Source: Terriglobales bacterium
GTDB taxonomy: Bacteria; Acidobacteriota; Terriglobia; Terriglobales; Acidobacteriaceae
Direction of reading: 5' to 3'
Assembly (NCBI GenBank): GCA_035561515.1
Contig: DATMXP010000004.1
Span: forward strand, 1 to 64,000
Length of the DNA stretch: 64,000 nt
Made by a program: the position numbers and the translations under genes. Each line of letters starts with the position of its first letter. Within the stretch, counting starts at the first letter, position 1. Shown here piece after piece: positions 25,849 through 33,904 of the stretch. The notes under the pieces were generated by a model. The model searched no databases and was not told the DNA's origin. It was given only the letters and a program-made list of their open reading frames with translations.

Positions 25849-26922
25849 ATGGACAGAACTCCTCTCTATGAACGGCTGGTTTCAGCCGGGGCACAATTCG
25901 GGGAATATTGCGGGGCGGAAACCGCGCGCGGGTTTGGCGATCCTAAGGCCGAATATCGAGCGCTAATCTCCGGTTGCGGCGTTTACGACCTGGGTTGGCG
26001 GGCGAAGATCGTGCTGACCGGGGCCGACCGAGTGCGTTGGGCGAACGGCATGGTGACGAACAACGTTCGAGACCTCGCGGAAGGACACGGGAATTACAGC
26101 TTTCTGTTGAACGCGCAGGGGCGAATCCAAGGCGACGTGTACGTCTACAACATGGGCGATCACCTGCTTTGCGATACCGAGCGTTGGCAGGCACCAAAGA
26201 TCCTGGAACTGTTCGACAAGTTCATCATCATGGATGACGTAGAGGTCACGGACGTCAGCGGAAAATTGAGTGGAATTGCGGTGCAGGGGCCGGAGTCACT
26301 GAAGGTGCTGCGAGGGCTTGGGCTGACCATAGCCGATGAGGTAGAGCCACTCAAGGTTCAGCAGATGGTGTGGAACGGAATCGGGATCTCAGTGACGCGG
26401 ATGGCGAGCGAGGTCGCGAAGACGTTTGAGATCTGGCTTACGGGCGAGAATGTTCCAAAGCTTTGGGATGCCCTGGTTGGAACTGGAGCTAGACCTGTCG
26501 GCACCGATGCGTTGGAGATGTTCCGAGTGGCTGCAGGTGTGCCGCGGTACGGTCTGGATATCACCGATAAATACATTCCGCAGGAAACGGAGCAGTTTCA
26601 CGCACTGCACTTTTCCAAGGGTTGCTACCTGGGACAGGAGATCGTGGAGCGAGTCCGCTCGCGAGGGGCCGTACACAGGCACTACATCGGATATCGGATC
26701 CATGGTCCGGCACCGACGCCTGGAACCGAAGTGCAGGTCGATGGAAAGAAAGTGGGAGAGATCACCAGTGCGTTGAGCGTTCCCGTTGGCGATGGAGAAC
26801 GAACGTACGGGTTGGGTTACATCCGCAAGGAACTGGGCGAACCCGGCAGTAAGGTTCAAGTAAATGGGCAGGAGGCGGAAGTGGCAGCTCCGCCTTTCGA
26901 CGAAGCGCTAAAACAAGGGTGA
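25849..26922 (+). CDS. ygfZ: Folate-binding YgfZ/GcvT-fold protein
   Basis: A 357-residue tetrahydrofolate-dependent protein of the GcvT fold that supports iron-sulfur enzymes such as MiaB in E. coli. The YgfZ signature is present as KGCYLGQEIVERVRSRGAVHR with its conserved Cys, and DITDKYIPQETEQ precedes it. The N-terminal folate-domain features YDLGWRAKIVLTGADRVRW are clear. It lacks the glycine-cleavage context (no gcvH or gcvP nearby), supporting YgfZ over GcvT. It leads a four-gene cluster with DUF1844, an MBL hydrolase and ribF. Confidence 0.88.
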   Translation: MDRTPLYERLVSAGAQFGEYCGAETARGFGDPKAEYRALISGCGVYDLGWRAKIVLTGADRVRWANGMVTNNVRDLAEGHGNYSFLLNAQGRIQGDVYVYNMGDHLLCDTERWQAPKILELFDKFIIMDDVEVTDVSGKLSGIAVQGPESLKVLRGLGLTIADEVEPLKVQQMVWNGIGISVTRMASEVAKTFEIWLTGENVPKLWDALVGTGARPVGTDALEMFRVAAGVPRYGLDITDKYIPQETEQFHALHFSKGCYLGQEIVERVRSRGAVHRHYIGYRIHGPAPTPGTEVQVDGKKVGEITSALSVPVGDGERTYGLGYIRKELGEPGSKVQVNGQEAEVAAPPFDEALKQG

Positions 26923-26934
26923 GAATCGAGAGTT

Positions 26935-27588
26935 ATGGCTGACAAAAAGAACGAGGAATTTACAGTAGCAGACCGCCGGCGGTTTTCGTTTGAGGACGGC
27001 GAAATTCATGACAACCCGGAGCGCGCGCAGCGTCCGGAAGAGAAGGCGTCCGAGTCTGCGAAGCCGCTCGAGGCCGCGCCACAGGAAACGAAGAAGGCAG
27101 AAATAAAGGAGTTTCCAAAAAAGGAAACGGTGACCGAACCGGAAGCGGCGACTGACACCGCGACCGGTCAGCAGCATCCTCCGCTCAGCGAGGCAGATAA
27201 AAAGGCGGGCGACACGGGGTTCGCACAAGCTTCCAAGGCGATCGACGATCAGATCCGTGCGCAACTTGGGCGCAAAGCCGAAGATTTTCAGATGAGCTTC
27301 GATCGTTTTGTCGCTTCGCTCTACATGACCGCGCTGATGCAAATGGGGCTGTTACACGAGCAAGGCGGCCAGCCGCGAGTCGATTTGCTCGGAGCACGCC
27401 AGACGATCGACACGCTGGTGCTAATCCGCGACAAGACAAAGGGAAATCTGACGCCCCAGGAAGAAAACCTGCTGAGCAACTCGCTGTACGAAGTGCAGAT
27501 GGCGTACGTGGAGGTTACGAACGCGGTCACGCGACAGGTGCAGCCTGCTCCTCCGGGAGCAGTACCGAATCCGTTCGTCAAGAAATGA
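26935..27588 (+). CDS. DUF1844 protein with long disordered N-terminus
   Basis: Residues 1 to ~100 are Glu/Lys/Pro/Ala-rich and likely disordered. The DUF1844 domain follows (~120-205): FDRFVASLYMTALMQMGLLHE, RQTIDTLVLIRDKTKGNLTPQEENLLSNSLYEVQMAYVEV. The function of DUF1844 is unknown. It starts 12 bases after ygfZ and overlaps the next gene by four bases (ATGA), so it is co-translated with the MBL hydrolase. Confidence 0.85.
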   Translation: MADKKNEEFTVADRRRFSFEDGEIHDNPERAQRPEEKASESAKPLEAAPQETKKAEIKEFPKKETVTEPEAATDTATGQQHPPLSEADKKAGDTGFAQASKAIDDQIRAQLGRKAEDFQMSFDRFVASLYMTALMQMGLLHEQGGQPRVDLLGARQTIDTLVLIRDKTKGNLTPQEENLLSNSLYEVQMAYVEVTNAVTRQVQPAPPGAVPNPFVKK

Positions 27589-28352
27589 AAGCGACACTGA
27601 CCGTTCTAGGAAGCGGTACGTCGATGGGAGTACCGACGATCGGTTGCACCTGCGCGGTGTGCCGGTCGGAAGATCCCATGGACAAACGCACACGTCCGTC
27701 GGTGATGGTCACTTACGGCGACAGAACGGTGGTGATCGATACGACTCCGGATTTCCGGCAGCAGGCGATCCGGGAGGGAATCCGCAAAGTGGACGCGGTG
27801 CTGTACACGCACGCGCACGCGGATCACATTCTTGGATTGGATGATCTGCGTCCACTGACGTTCTGGAGTGGAGATATTCCGCTCTATGCAGATGCGGCCA
27901 CCATGTCGCGGCTGAAAGAGATCTTCGGCTACATATTTTCGGGTGAGTACAGATTCGGCGGATCATCAACGCTGGTTTTGAAGGATCTGGCGGGGGACAT
28001 CGAGTTGTTCGGCGCCAGCTTTCGTCCGGTGAAGGTGAAACACGGAGACGCAGAGATCCTGGCGTTCCGGTTTGGCTCGGCCGCGTACGTGACAGACTTT
28101 TCGGATATCCCTGAAAGTGCAATTCCCATGCTTGAGGGACTCGACCTGCTGTTCCTAGACGCGCTGCGGCACAAGCCGCACCCGACGCATTCGTCGCTTT
28201 CCAATTCACTGGCGCTGGTTGAGCGCCTGAAACCGAAACGGGCCTTTTTTACGCATATCTCACATGACCTGCCTCATGCTGAAACGAACGCCGTGCTGCC
28301 GGGGAACGTGCGGCTTTCGCATGACGGGTTGAAGCTTGAATTCGAAATCTGA
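27585..28352 (+). CDS. MBL-fold phosphodiesterase (PhnP-like)
   Basis: A 255-residue metallo-beta-lactamase-fold hydrolase. The metal motif is THAHADHILGLDD (His76, His78, Asp80, His81). An early Cys pair, GCTCAVC (residues 20-26), matches the structural zinc site of PhnP-type cyclic phosphodiesterases, and further histidines lie in YVTDFSDI and HISHDLPH. No phn genes are near, so the natural substrate is open (cyclic phosphodiester or RNA-related). Start overlaps DUF1844 (ATGA) and stop overlaps ribF (TGATG). Confidence 0.87.
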   Translation: MKATLTVLGSGTSMGVPTIGCTCAVCRSEDPMDKRTRPSVMVTYGDRTVVIDTTPDFRQQAIREGIRKVDAVLYTHAHADHILGLDDLRPLTFWSGDIPLYADAATMSRLKEIFGYIFSGEYRFGGSSTLVLKDLAGDIELFGASFRPVKVKHGDAEILAFRFGSAAYVTDFSDIPESAIPMLEGLDLLFLDALRHKPHPTHSSLSNSLALVERLKPKRAFFTHISHDLPHAETNAVLPGNVRLSHDGLKLEFEI

Positions 28353-29305
28353 TGCAGATATTCCGACACCTTCAGGATGTTCCCAAAGATTTTGGGCCGA
28401 CGATTGTGAGCGTCGGAAACTTCGACGGTATCCACCGCGCACACCAAGCGGTACTGCACGAGATGCTCACACGGGCACGCGCCGGCGGCATGAAGGCGAT
28501 GGCGGTGACGTTTGATCCGCATCCAACCAGAATTCTGCGCCCGGATGCGGAACTTAAACTGATCACGCCTTTGCCTGTGAAGCTGAAGCTGTTTGAGAAA
28601 ACAGGAATCGATGCACTGCTGGTGCTGCCGTTTACTCGCGATCTGTCGATGATGACACCGCAGGAGTTCGTGCGGCAGATCCTAGTCGACGCATTGAACG
28701 TTAGAGAAGTACACGAAGGCTATAACTTCCATTTTGGGCACAAGGCTTCCGGAAACGTGGACGTGCTGCGTGAGTTCGGCAGAGAGCATGGATTCAAAGT
28801 GTTTGTGTATCCCGAGATGACGCTGCGGGGCGAGAAGGTCTCCAGCACCGAAGTCAGGCGCCTGTTGTGCGAAGGAAACGTCAGCAAAGCGAGGCATCTG
28901 CTCGGTCGAGTATTTTCGATTCACTCGAGTCCGGGGCGAGGAAGGGGTTACGGGCATAAGTACACGGTGCCGACTATAAACCTCGTGCCATACGAGGAGT
29001 TGATTCCGCGCGACGGCGTGTACATTACACGGTCAAAGATCGGCGATGTGTGCTTCGATTCGGTGACGAATGTCGGGGTGCGTCCGACGTTCGGCCCAGA
29101 TTCATTTGCGATTGAAAGCCACATGCTGAACTTTCATCCGATCGAACTGATGGCACAGACCCCAGTCGAGTTGATTTATCTGAAGTGGATCAGGCCGGAG
29201 ATGAAGTTTTCTTCCACTGAGGCACTGCGCGACCAGATCGCAAAAGATGTCCATAAGGCCCGGCGGTTCTTCCACCATCTAAAAACGCGAGAGCAACTGG
29301 TCTAG
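28352..29305 (+). CDS. ribF: Bifunctional riboflavin kinase / FAD synthetase
   Basis: Makes FMN and FAD from riboflavin. The N-terminal nucleotidyltransferase (residues ~1-180) has VGNFDGIHRAHQ, where the usual HxGH is HRAH (Gly to Ala), and VSSTEVRRLLCEGNV. The C-terminal kinase (~185-315) has the substrate loop YTVPTINL and DGVYIT. 317 aa is normal. Its ATG overlaps the MBL stop as TGATG, so the genes are translationally coupled. The stop shares a CTAG with the stop of the convergent gene. Confidence 0.92.
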   Translation: MQIFRHLQDVPKDFGPTIVSVGNFDGIHRAHQAVLHEMLTRARAGGMKAMAVTFDPHPTRILRPDAELKLITPLPVKLKLFEKTGIDALLVLPFTRDLSMMTPQEFVRQILVDALNVREVHEGYNFHFGHKASGNVDVLREFGREHGFKVFVYPEMTLRGEKVSSTEVRRLLCEGNVSKARHLLGRVFSIHSSPGRGRGYGHKYTVPTINLVPYEELIPRDGVYITRSKIGDVCFDSVTNVGVRPTFGPDSFAIESHMLNFHPIELMAQTPVELIYLKWIRPEMKFSSTEALRDQIAKDVHKARRFFHHLKTREQLV

Positions 29306-29961
29306 CGGTTCACGTCGACTGTGATTGGACCGTCCGTCTGAAGGCGGACGCGGGTGATGCGCTTCGGCCGGGGTACTTCCGCAACGGCGTCGGCGTGCAC
29401 GATGTAGTGTCCGTTTGGCAGGGCTGCCGAGAAACGGACTTCCTTCCTCAATGTGGGCACGAGTTGCTGGTGTTCGTAGCCGAGTGTGAAGGCCTTGCCG
29501 ACTTCATTCACCGCAACTACGACTACGGTGATATCGAATACTTCCCGCGAACCATTGGTGACTTCGACAGAACCAGACAAGGTGTTGGAATTCAGAGCGG
29601 GAGCTTTGAGCCAGCGAATGGCGAGGTCGTCAGAGATTTCGATGACGAAATCGCGAACGATGGTTTTTCCCGTTGTGTCAGTGACTGAGACTTTGAAGCG
29701 GAATGTGCCGTTCTCGGTGGGGATGCCGGAGAGGGCACCGGAATCATTCTTAAGGCCAATACCGGGCGGGAGGTTTCCCTCTGTCTGAGCCCAGCGGTAA
29801 GGCTTGGCACCGCCGGTCATAGAGATCATGGCGGAGTAGGAGCGGTCGACGTTTCCAGAAGGAAGGGCAGTGGTCTGAAACGCAAGCGCCTGAGTCGGCG
29901 TCTGCGCCAGCGAAGAGCCGATTACAACAGCAACGAACAAAACCGCGCAACAGAATCGCAC
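29302..29961 (-). CDS. Secreted protein with a putative Ig (He_PIG) domain
   Basis: The frame is open far upstream, but only the part from GTG 29961 makes sense: VRFCCAVLFVAVVIGSSLAQ is a signal peptide. A He_PIG-type Ig domain follows (residues ~30-115; GAKPYRWAQTEGNLPPGIGLKNDSG is diagnostic). A second beta domain ends the protein (SGSVEVTNGSREVFDITVVV). The upstream extension would overlap the divergent TPR gene's leader. It is probably a surface or periplasmic binding protein. No catalytic motif is seen. Confidence 0.65.
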   Translation of the reverse strand: MRFCCAVLFVAVVIGSSLAQTPTQALAFQTTALPSGNVDRSYSAMISMTGGAKPYRWAQTEGNLPPGIGLKNDSGALSGIPTENGTFRFKVSVTDTTGKTIVRDFVIEISDDLAIRWLKAPALNSNTLSGSVEVTNGSREVFDITVVVVAVNEVGKAFTLGYEHQQLVPTLRKEVRFSAALPNGHYIVHADAVAEVPRPKRITRVRLQTDGPITVDVNR

Positions 29962-30151
29962 CCATTGATTATAGGTGCACTGCAACAAATCGAGGCCCAC
30001 GCCGTTCGGGGCCGCTTCACTCTGGGTTGATGTCCCTGGGTGTGACTTGTAGCCTTGCGGAGCGCCGCAGTTAGAGCTAGGATGCGGCGCGGTATATGGG
30101 AGCGCAGGCGTGAATCCCGCCGCCGTAGCGCTTTTCGGCCTGGAGGGCGTG

Positions 30152-31276
30152 ATGAGATTACAGCGATTGATGCTTCTGATGATTGTGCTTCTGTCTGTGT
30201 TTGCGTTGGCGCAGACGAGGATCGTAATTCCCGCGGGCACTCCCGAAGATAAGGCGTTGACTGCGATCGGGCAGGAAGGGGATGCCCAAGCGCGGACGAA
30301 GATGCTGGAGGAGTTCGTAGCGAACTTCGCCTCGAACCCGGCAGCCGTGGCGTACGGAAACTGGCAGTTGTCGCAGCAGTTCATGGGCAGCGATGCAACG
30401 AAAGCGCTCGATTACGGCGACAAAGCCCTGGCTGCGATGCCGGACGTCATCGATATTCTGCAGTCGCAAACGGACATCGCACAGCAGGCAAAGAACTATT
30501 CGAAAGTTGTGGATTACGCGACACGCGCCGCTGTTGTGATCAACGGCATTTCGAAGCAGCCAAAGCCGGAAGGAACGGACGAGGAATCGTGGAAGGGGTC
30601 GGTGCAACAGCAACGCCAGCAGGCCCAGCCGACCTACGATTATCTTGCTGCCGCGGCGTACAACGCGATGGGGGCGGAAACCGACCCGAAGAAGCGAGTG
30701 GCTGAAATCGAGAAGTTTACGCAGTCATTTACTGGCTCGCCATTGATGGAGAATGCCAATCTGCTGGCGATTGCCAGTTTCCAGGAAATGAATGACCTGG
30801 CGAAGATGGCGAGTTTTGGAGAGAAGGCGCTTAAGGCGGATCCGAATAATGCGTCCTTGCTTACGTTGATGGCGAATGCATTTGCAGAAGATCCGAAAGG
30901 CGCAGAGTTGACGAAGGCTGATGCCTACGCGAGAAAGGCAATCGAGATCGTTAAGGCCGACACGACGTCGCCGGAAGAGAAGAAACTGGTAACGGAGGGC
31001 TTCGCGCACCAGGTGCTTGGATATACATTGCTGCGGCAAGAGAACACTCCGGCAGCGATTGCGGAATTGAAGACCGCCTCGGCGATGCTGAAGAGCGATC
31101 CGGCGAAGTACTCGATTACGTTGTATCGCCTCGGGTTCGCTTATGCGAAATCGAACCAGGTGGCGAATGCAAAGCAGGTACTGACGGAGGCCACGGAAGT
31201 GGACGGTCCGTTCAAAGAGGCGGCGAAGGAGTTGCTGGGGAAAGTGAACGCAGCCAAGCCGGCGCGGAAGAAGTGA
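30152..31276 (+). CDS. Secreted TPR-repeat protein
   Basis: ATG 30152 is preceded by GGAGG and gives a signal peptide (LMLLMIVLLSVFALAQ). A GTG at 30110 lacks this. About 350 residues of helical repeats follow with TPR spacing (AVAYGNWQLSQQF, ALDYGDKALAAMPDV, YSKVVDYATRAAVVI, YRLGFAYAKSNQVANAKQVLTEATEV). Ends in basic residues. Likely a periplasmic scaffold. No partner is evident. Confidence 0.75.
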   Translation: MRLQRLMLLMIVLLSVFALAQTRIVIPAGTPEDKALTAIGQEGDAQARTKMLEEFVANFASNPAAVAYGNWQLSQQFMGSDATKALDYGDKALAAMPDVIDILQSQTDIAQQAKNYSKVVDYATRAAVVINGISKQPKPEGTDEESWKGSVQQQRQQAQPTYDYLAAAAYNAMGAETDPKKRVAEIEKFTQSFTGSPLMENANLLAIASFQEMNDLAKMASFGEKALKADPNNASLLTLMANAFAEDPKGAELTKADAYARKAIEIVKADTTSPEEKKLVTEGFAHQVLGYTLLRQENTPAAIAELKTASAMLKSDPAKYSITLYRLGFAYAKSNQVANAKQVLTEATEVDGPFKEAAKELLGKVNAAKPARKK

Positions 31277-31294
31277 GAATCAGGAAGTGCAATC

Positions 31295-31330
31295 AAGGGC
31301 ATTGCCTTACGGGCGATGCCCTTATTTTTT
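31295..31330. terminator. Intrinsic terminator between convergent genes
   Basis: AAGGGCAT (31295-31302) pairs with ATGCCCTT (31316-31323). The stem continues inward with TGCC against GGCG, and ATTTTTT follows. It is strong for the plus strand (TPR gene) and could also serve the minus-strand lipoprotein gene, whose stop overlaps its right end. Confidence 0.85.
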
Positions 31331-31912
31331 CTTGGTGAGTTCGTCTGACAACAGGTGCGCCTTCAGCGCCAGATTGTAGGCCCGTTCGAAATCGCCATTC
31401 CCCATGGCGTTCTGGGCTTCCTTCACGTAAGAACGGATGTGTTGAACCTCTGTCTGTTCGTTGCTGGAGAGGGTGCGGTTAAGTCCGCGCAGGTTCGATT
31501 CGGTTGCTTCAATCAATTGTGTGGTGTCGAGCTTCTGGTGAAGCGCTTCGTCGTGCGAAATCGACGCGGCGGTGAGTGGACCAGACTGTTGAGCCGGTGC
31601 CGGCGTGTTTTCTACGACGGTTTTCTTTGGTGGAGCAGGAGGCTGTACGACCTTTCGCGCTGGCCGCGGTTTGGGCTTCGGAGGAGTGGCGGTAGCGATG
31701 GTGATCTCTTCCGGGGTCGGCAAGGGGCGAGCGGGCTCGGAAGTTATCGGCGGCGGAGGGCCGGGCGACTGAGTAGTGGTTGTGGCCGGCTGAATTGTTG
31801 GAGCCTGAGCCTGCGACCGAATATTGGGCTTCTTCTTCCAAAGCTTGCAGCCGGACGAGCCCAGTAATAGGGCAGCGAGCAAGAGGAAAGATGGTGTCCG
31901 GCCTAGCTTCAT
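31322..31912 (-). CDS. Pro-rich lipoprotein with C-terminal helical domain
   Basis: From ATG 31912 (MKLGRTPSF) the signal peptide ends in lipobox LGSSGC. A Pro/Thr/Ala-rich linker of ~90 residues, suited to spanning periplasm or peptidoglycan, follows. The C-terminal ~80 residues are helical (LIEATESNLRGLNRTLSSNEQTEVQHIRSYVKEAQNAMGNGDFERAYNLALKAHLLSDEL) and TPR-like. It is the last gene of the two-component operon, 36 bases after the kinase, so it may belong to the envelope function that operon controls. Confidence 0.7.
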   Translation of the reverse strand: MKLGRTPSFLLLAALLLGSSGCKLWKKKPNIRSQAQAPTIQPATTTTQSPGPPPPITSEPARPLPTPEEITIATATPPKPKPRPARKVVQPPAPPKKTVVENTPAPAQQSGPLTAASISHDEALHQKLDTTQLIEATESNLRGLNRTLSSNEQTEVQHIRSYVKEAQNAMGNGDFERAYNLALKAHLLSDELTKKK

Positions 31913-31948
31913 ACGTATTTTGTATTCCTTCAACAGTAGTTACGCAAC

Positions 31949-33841
31949 TTACGCTGGTGATACGTCGGCGGAGGCCTCGCTGAAGGCCCGATCGACGTTG
32001 GCGATTGCGGGCAAGCGAAGGTGGAATGTTGTGCCGCCGCCATCGCGTGATTCAAATTCGAGCGAGCCGTTATGAAGTTGCAGGACCCGGTAGGTCATGG
32101 CCAAGCCGATGCCGCTGCCGCCCTTCTTGGTCGTGAAATAGAGGTTGAAAATCTTGTCCCTGACCTCGGGCGGAATGCCGGGCCCCTGGTCTTTGATGTC
32201 TATGCTGACAACATTGTCGTCGCGATAGGCCGCCATGGTGAGACTTCCTCCGCTGGTGCCCATCGCCTGAATGCCATTGAGCACCACGTTGAGCACGGCC
32301 TGCTTGATCAAGTCTGCATCGATGCGAACCCAGAGGGGCTCGTTAGCGATTTCGCGGACGAGTTGGATGCCCTGCTGGTTGGCCTGCGGGATAGCAAGGA
32401 GCGCGACATCTTCAAGTGTTCGGCGAAGATCAGTTTCGATAAGCCGGAGTTCGACGGGCCGGGAGAAGTCCACAAGCGTTTGAACAACACGGTCGAGACG
32501 GCGGATCTCGCTGGCGATGACGTCCATGTGCCTGCGACTGTCTGGTTCGAGATCCGGAAGCTTTTCGCGGAGCACTTCAAGGTGAAGAACGATAGCGTTG
32601 ATGGGATTCTTGACTTCGTGCGCGACACCGGAGGTGAGGCGTCCGATAGCGGCGAGACGCCGAGAGAGTTCGATTTCGTCCTCGATCTTCTGGACTGACT
32701 CGGCGTCACGGATGGTGACAAGGGCTCCGATTCGTTCGCCACGCTCTTCGATGAAATCGAGCGAAACCTGGACACGCCGGCCGTTCTCCGTCTGAAGTTC
32801 AGCTTCTTCCAGCGGGTGATGGAGTTGGAAGGCGTCGAGGATCACACGGCCGAGCACGGAAGCGTCATTGAAGATGTCTTCGACAGAACGGCCGAGCATT
32901 TCGCTGCGCGGTCTGCCGACAAACCTTTCAGCGGAGGCGCTCACGAGAACGGCCCGCCAGTCACGCGTGAAGAGCATGAGGCCATCTTCAAGATTGGCCA
33001 TGATCTGATCGAGGTTCTCCTTCAAAGCGGAGAAGACTTCTTTCACATCACGCATCTGGCGACCGAGTTTGTCGATCTTGTTGCTGACCTGGCCATACTC
33101 GTCTTTGCGCGTCTCCTGCTTTTCTTCCGGGGCGACGTCAATTTCGCCGGCGGTGAGGCGATCGAGGCGCTGGCCGATTGCTTCGAGAGGCCGAAGCGCA
33201 AAATTCGACAATGCTGCGGCCAGCACGAACGATACGAAGATCGCAATACCGGCAAAGGTAAGAGCACGGTTGAACTGAGGTTCCAGTTCGTTCTTCAGAA
33301 AAAGCGTTTGCAGGCTGACACGGACTTCGCCGAAGGGAACACCGGCACGCTGAAGGCGAAGGGTGACGTCATAGACCTTGGGTTTGCCATAGACGATCTT
33401 CACCTGCTGCCAGAAGGTGGCGTTACGCAGGTTGAGGAATTGTTCACGCTTGGGCAGGGGTTTTCCCTGAAGGTCGCTCAACGAATGCAGGAGCGCATTG
33501 CCTTTGATGTCAGCAATCGCCACTTCGTAGACACTCGGCTCGTATCCCACGATGGACTGGATGAGCGAGTTGACGCCGGGGTCTTCCGCAAGGCTGCCTT
33601 CAAGGACGCGGCGGACCTCGTCGGGATCCTGTTCATTGACCCGCATATTGCTGAGGTCAACGTCGAGCGAGTCGCGAGAAACCTGGTAAATCTGATGGGC
33701 GATGAAGTCGCCTTGTTCGTAGGCTTCCGTGATGCGCTGACGCAGGATCTGAGACAAATAGACGTACGAGAGCACTGAGACCAGGGCGAGCACCATACCG
33801 CTGATCGCCAGCACGAGTTTTGTCTTCAGGCGGAGACGCAT
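31949..33841 (-). CDS. Membrane sensor histidine kinase, NtrB-like
   Basis: Two transmembrane helices (residues ~8-28 and ~195-215) enclose a ~165-residue extracytoplasmic sensor with no family I recognise. A HAMP domain (~215-270), a coiled coil, a PAS domain (~285-395), HisKA with VAHEVKNPINAI (phospho-His) and HATPase_c with DQGPGIPPEV and GSGIGLAM follow. This is the layout of NtrB/ZraS-type kinases that phosphorylate sigma-54 activators. The partner is the regulator gene immediately upstream (63 bases). Confidence 0.9.
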   Translation of the reverse strand: MRLRLKTKLVLAISGMVLALVSVLSYVYLSQILRQRITEAYEQGDFIAHQIYQVSRDSLDVDLSNMRVNEQDPDEVRRVLEGSLAEDPGVNSLIQSIVGYEPSVYEVAIADIKGNALLHSLSDLQGKPLPKREQFLNLRNATFWQQVKIVYGKPKVYDVTLRLQRAGVPFGEVRVSLQTLFLKNELEPQFNRALTFAGIAIFVSFVLAAALSNFALRPLEAIGQRLDRLTAGEIDVAPEEKQETRKDEYGQVSNKIDKLGRQMRDVKEVFSALKENLDQIMANLEDGLMLFTRDWRAVLVSASAERFVGRPRSEMLGRSVEDIFNDASVLGRVILDAFQLHHPLEEAELQTENGRRVQVSLDFIEERGERIGALVTIRDAESVQKIEDEIELSRRLAAIGRLTSGVAHEVKNPINAIVLHLEVLREKLPDLEPDSRRHMDVIASEIRRLDRVVQTLVDFSRPVELRLIETDLRRTLEDVALLAIPQANQQGIQLVREIANEPLWVRIDADLIKQAVLNVVLNGIQAMGTSGGSLTMAAYRDDNVVSIDIKDQGPGIPPEVRDKIFNLYFTTKKGGSGIGLAMTYRVLQLHNGSLEFESRDGGGTTFHLRLPAIANVDRAFSEASADVSPA

Positions 33842-33904
33842 GGATAGAGAAAGAAGAAGACAGGCGCGCTTACCCCATAATACCGGAGTTTTACCTGCTT
33901 TCCG

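Noticed and set aside
29962..30384. N-terminal extension of the He_PIG protein
   Set aside because: It overlaps the leader and start of the divergent TPR gene and puts the signal peptide in mid-protein.
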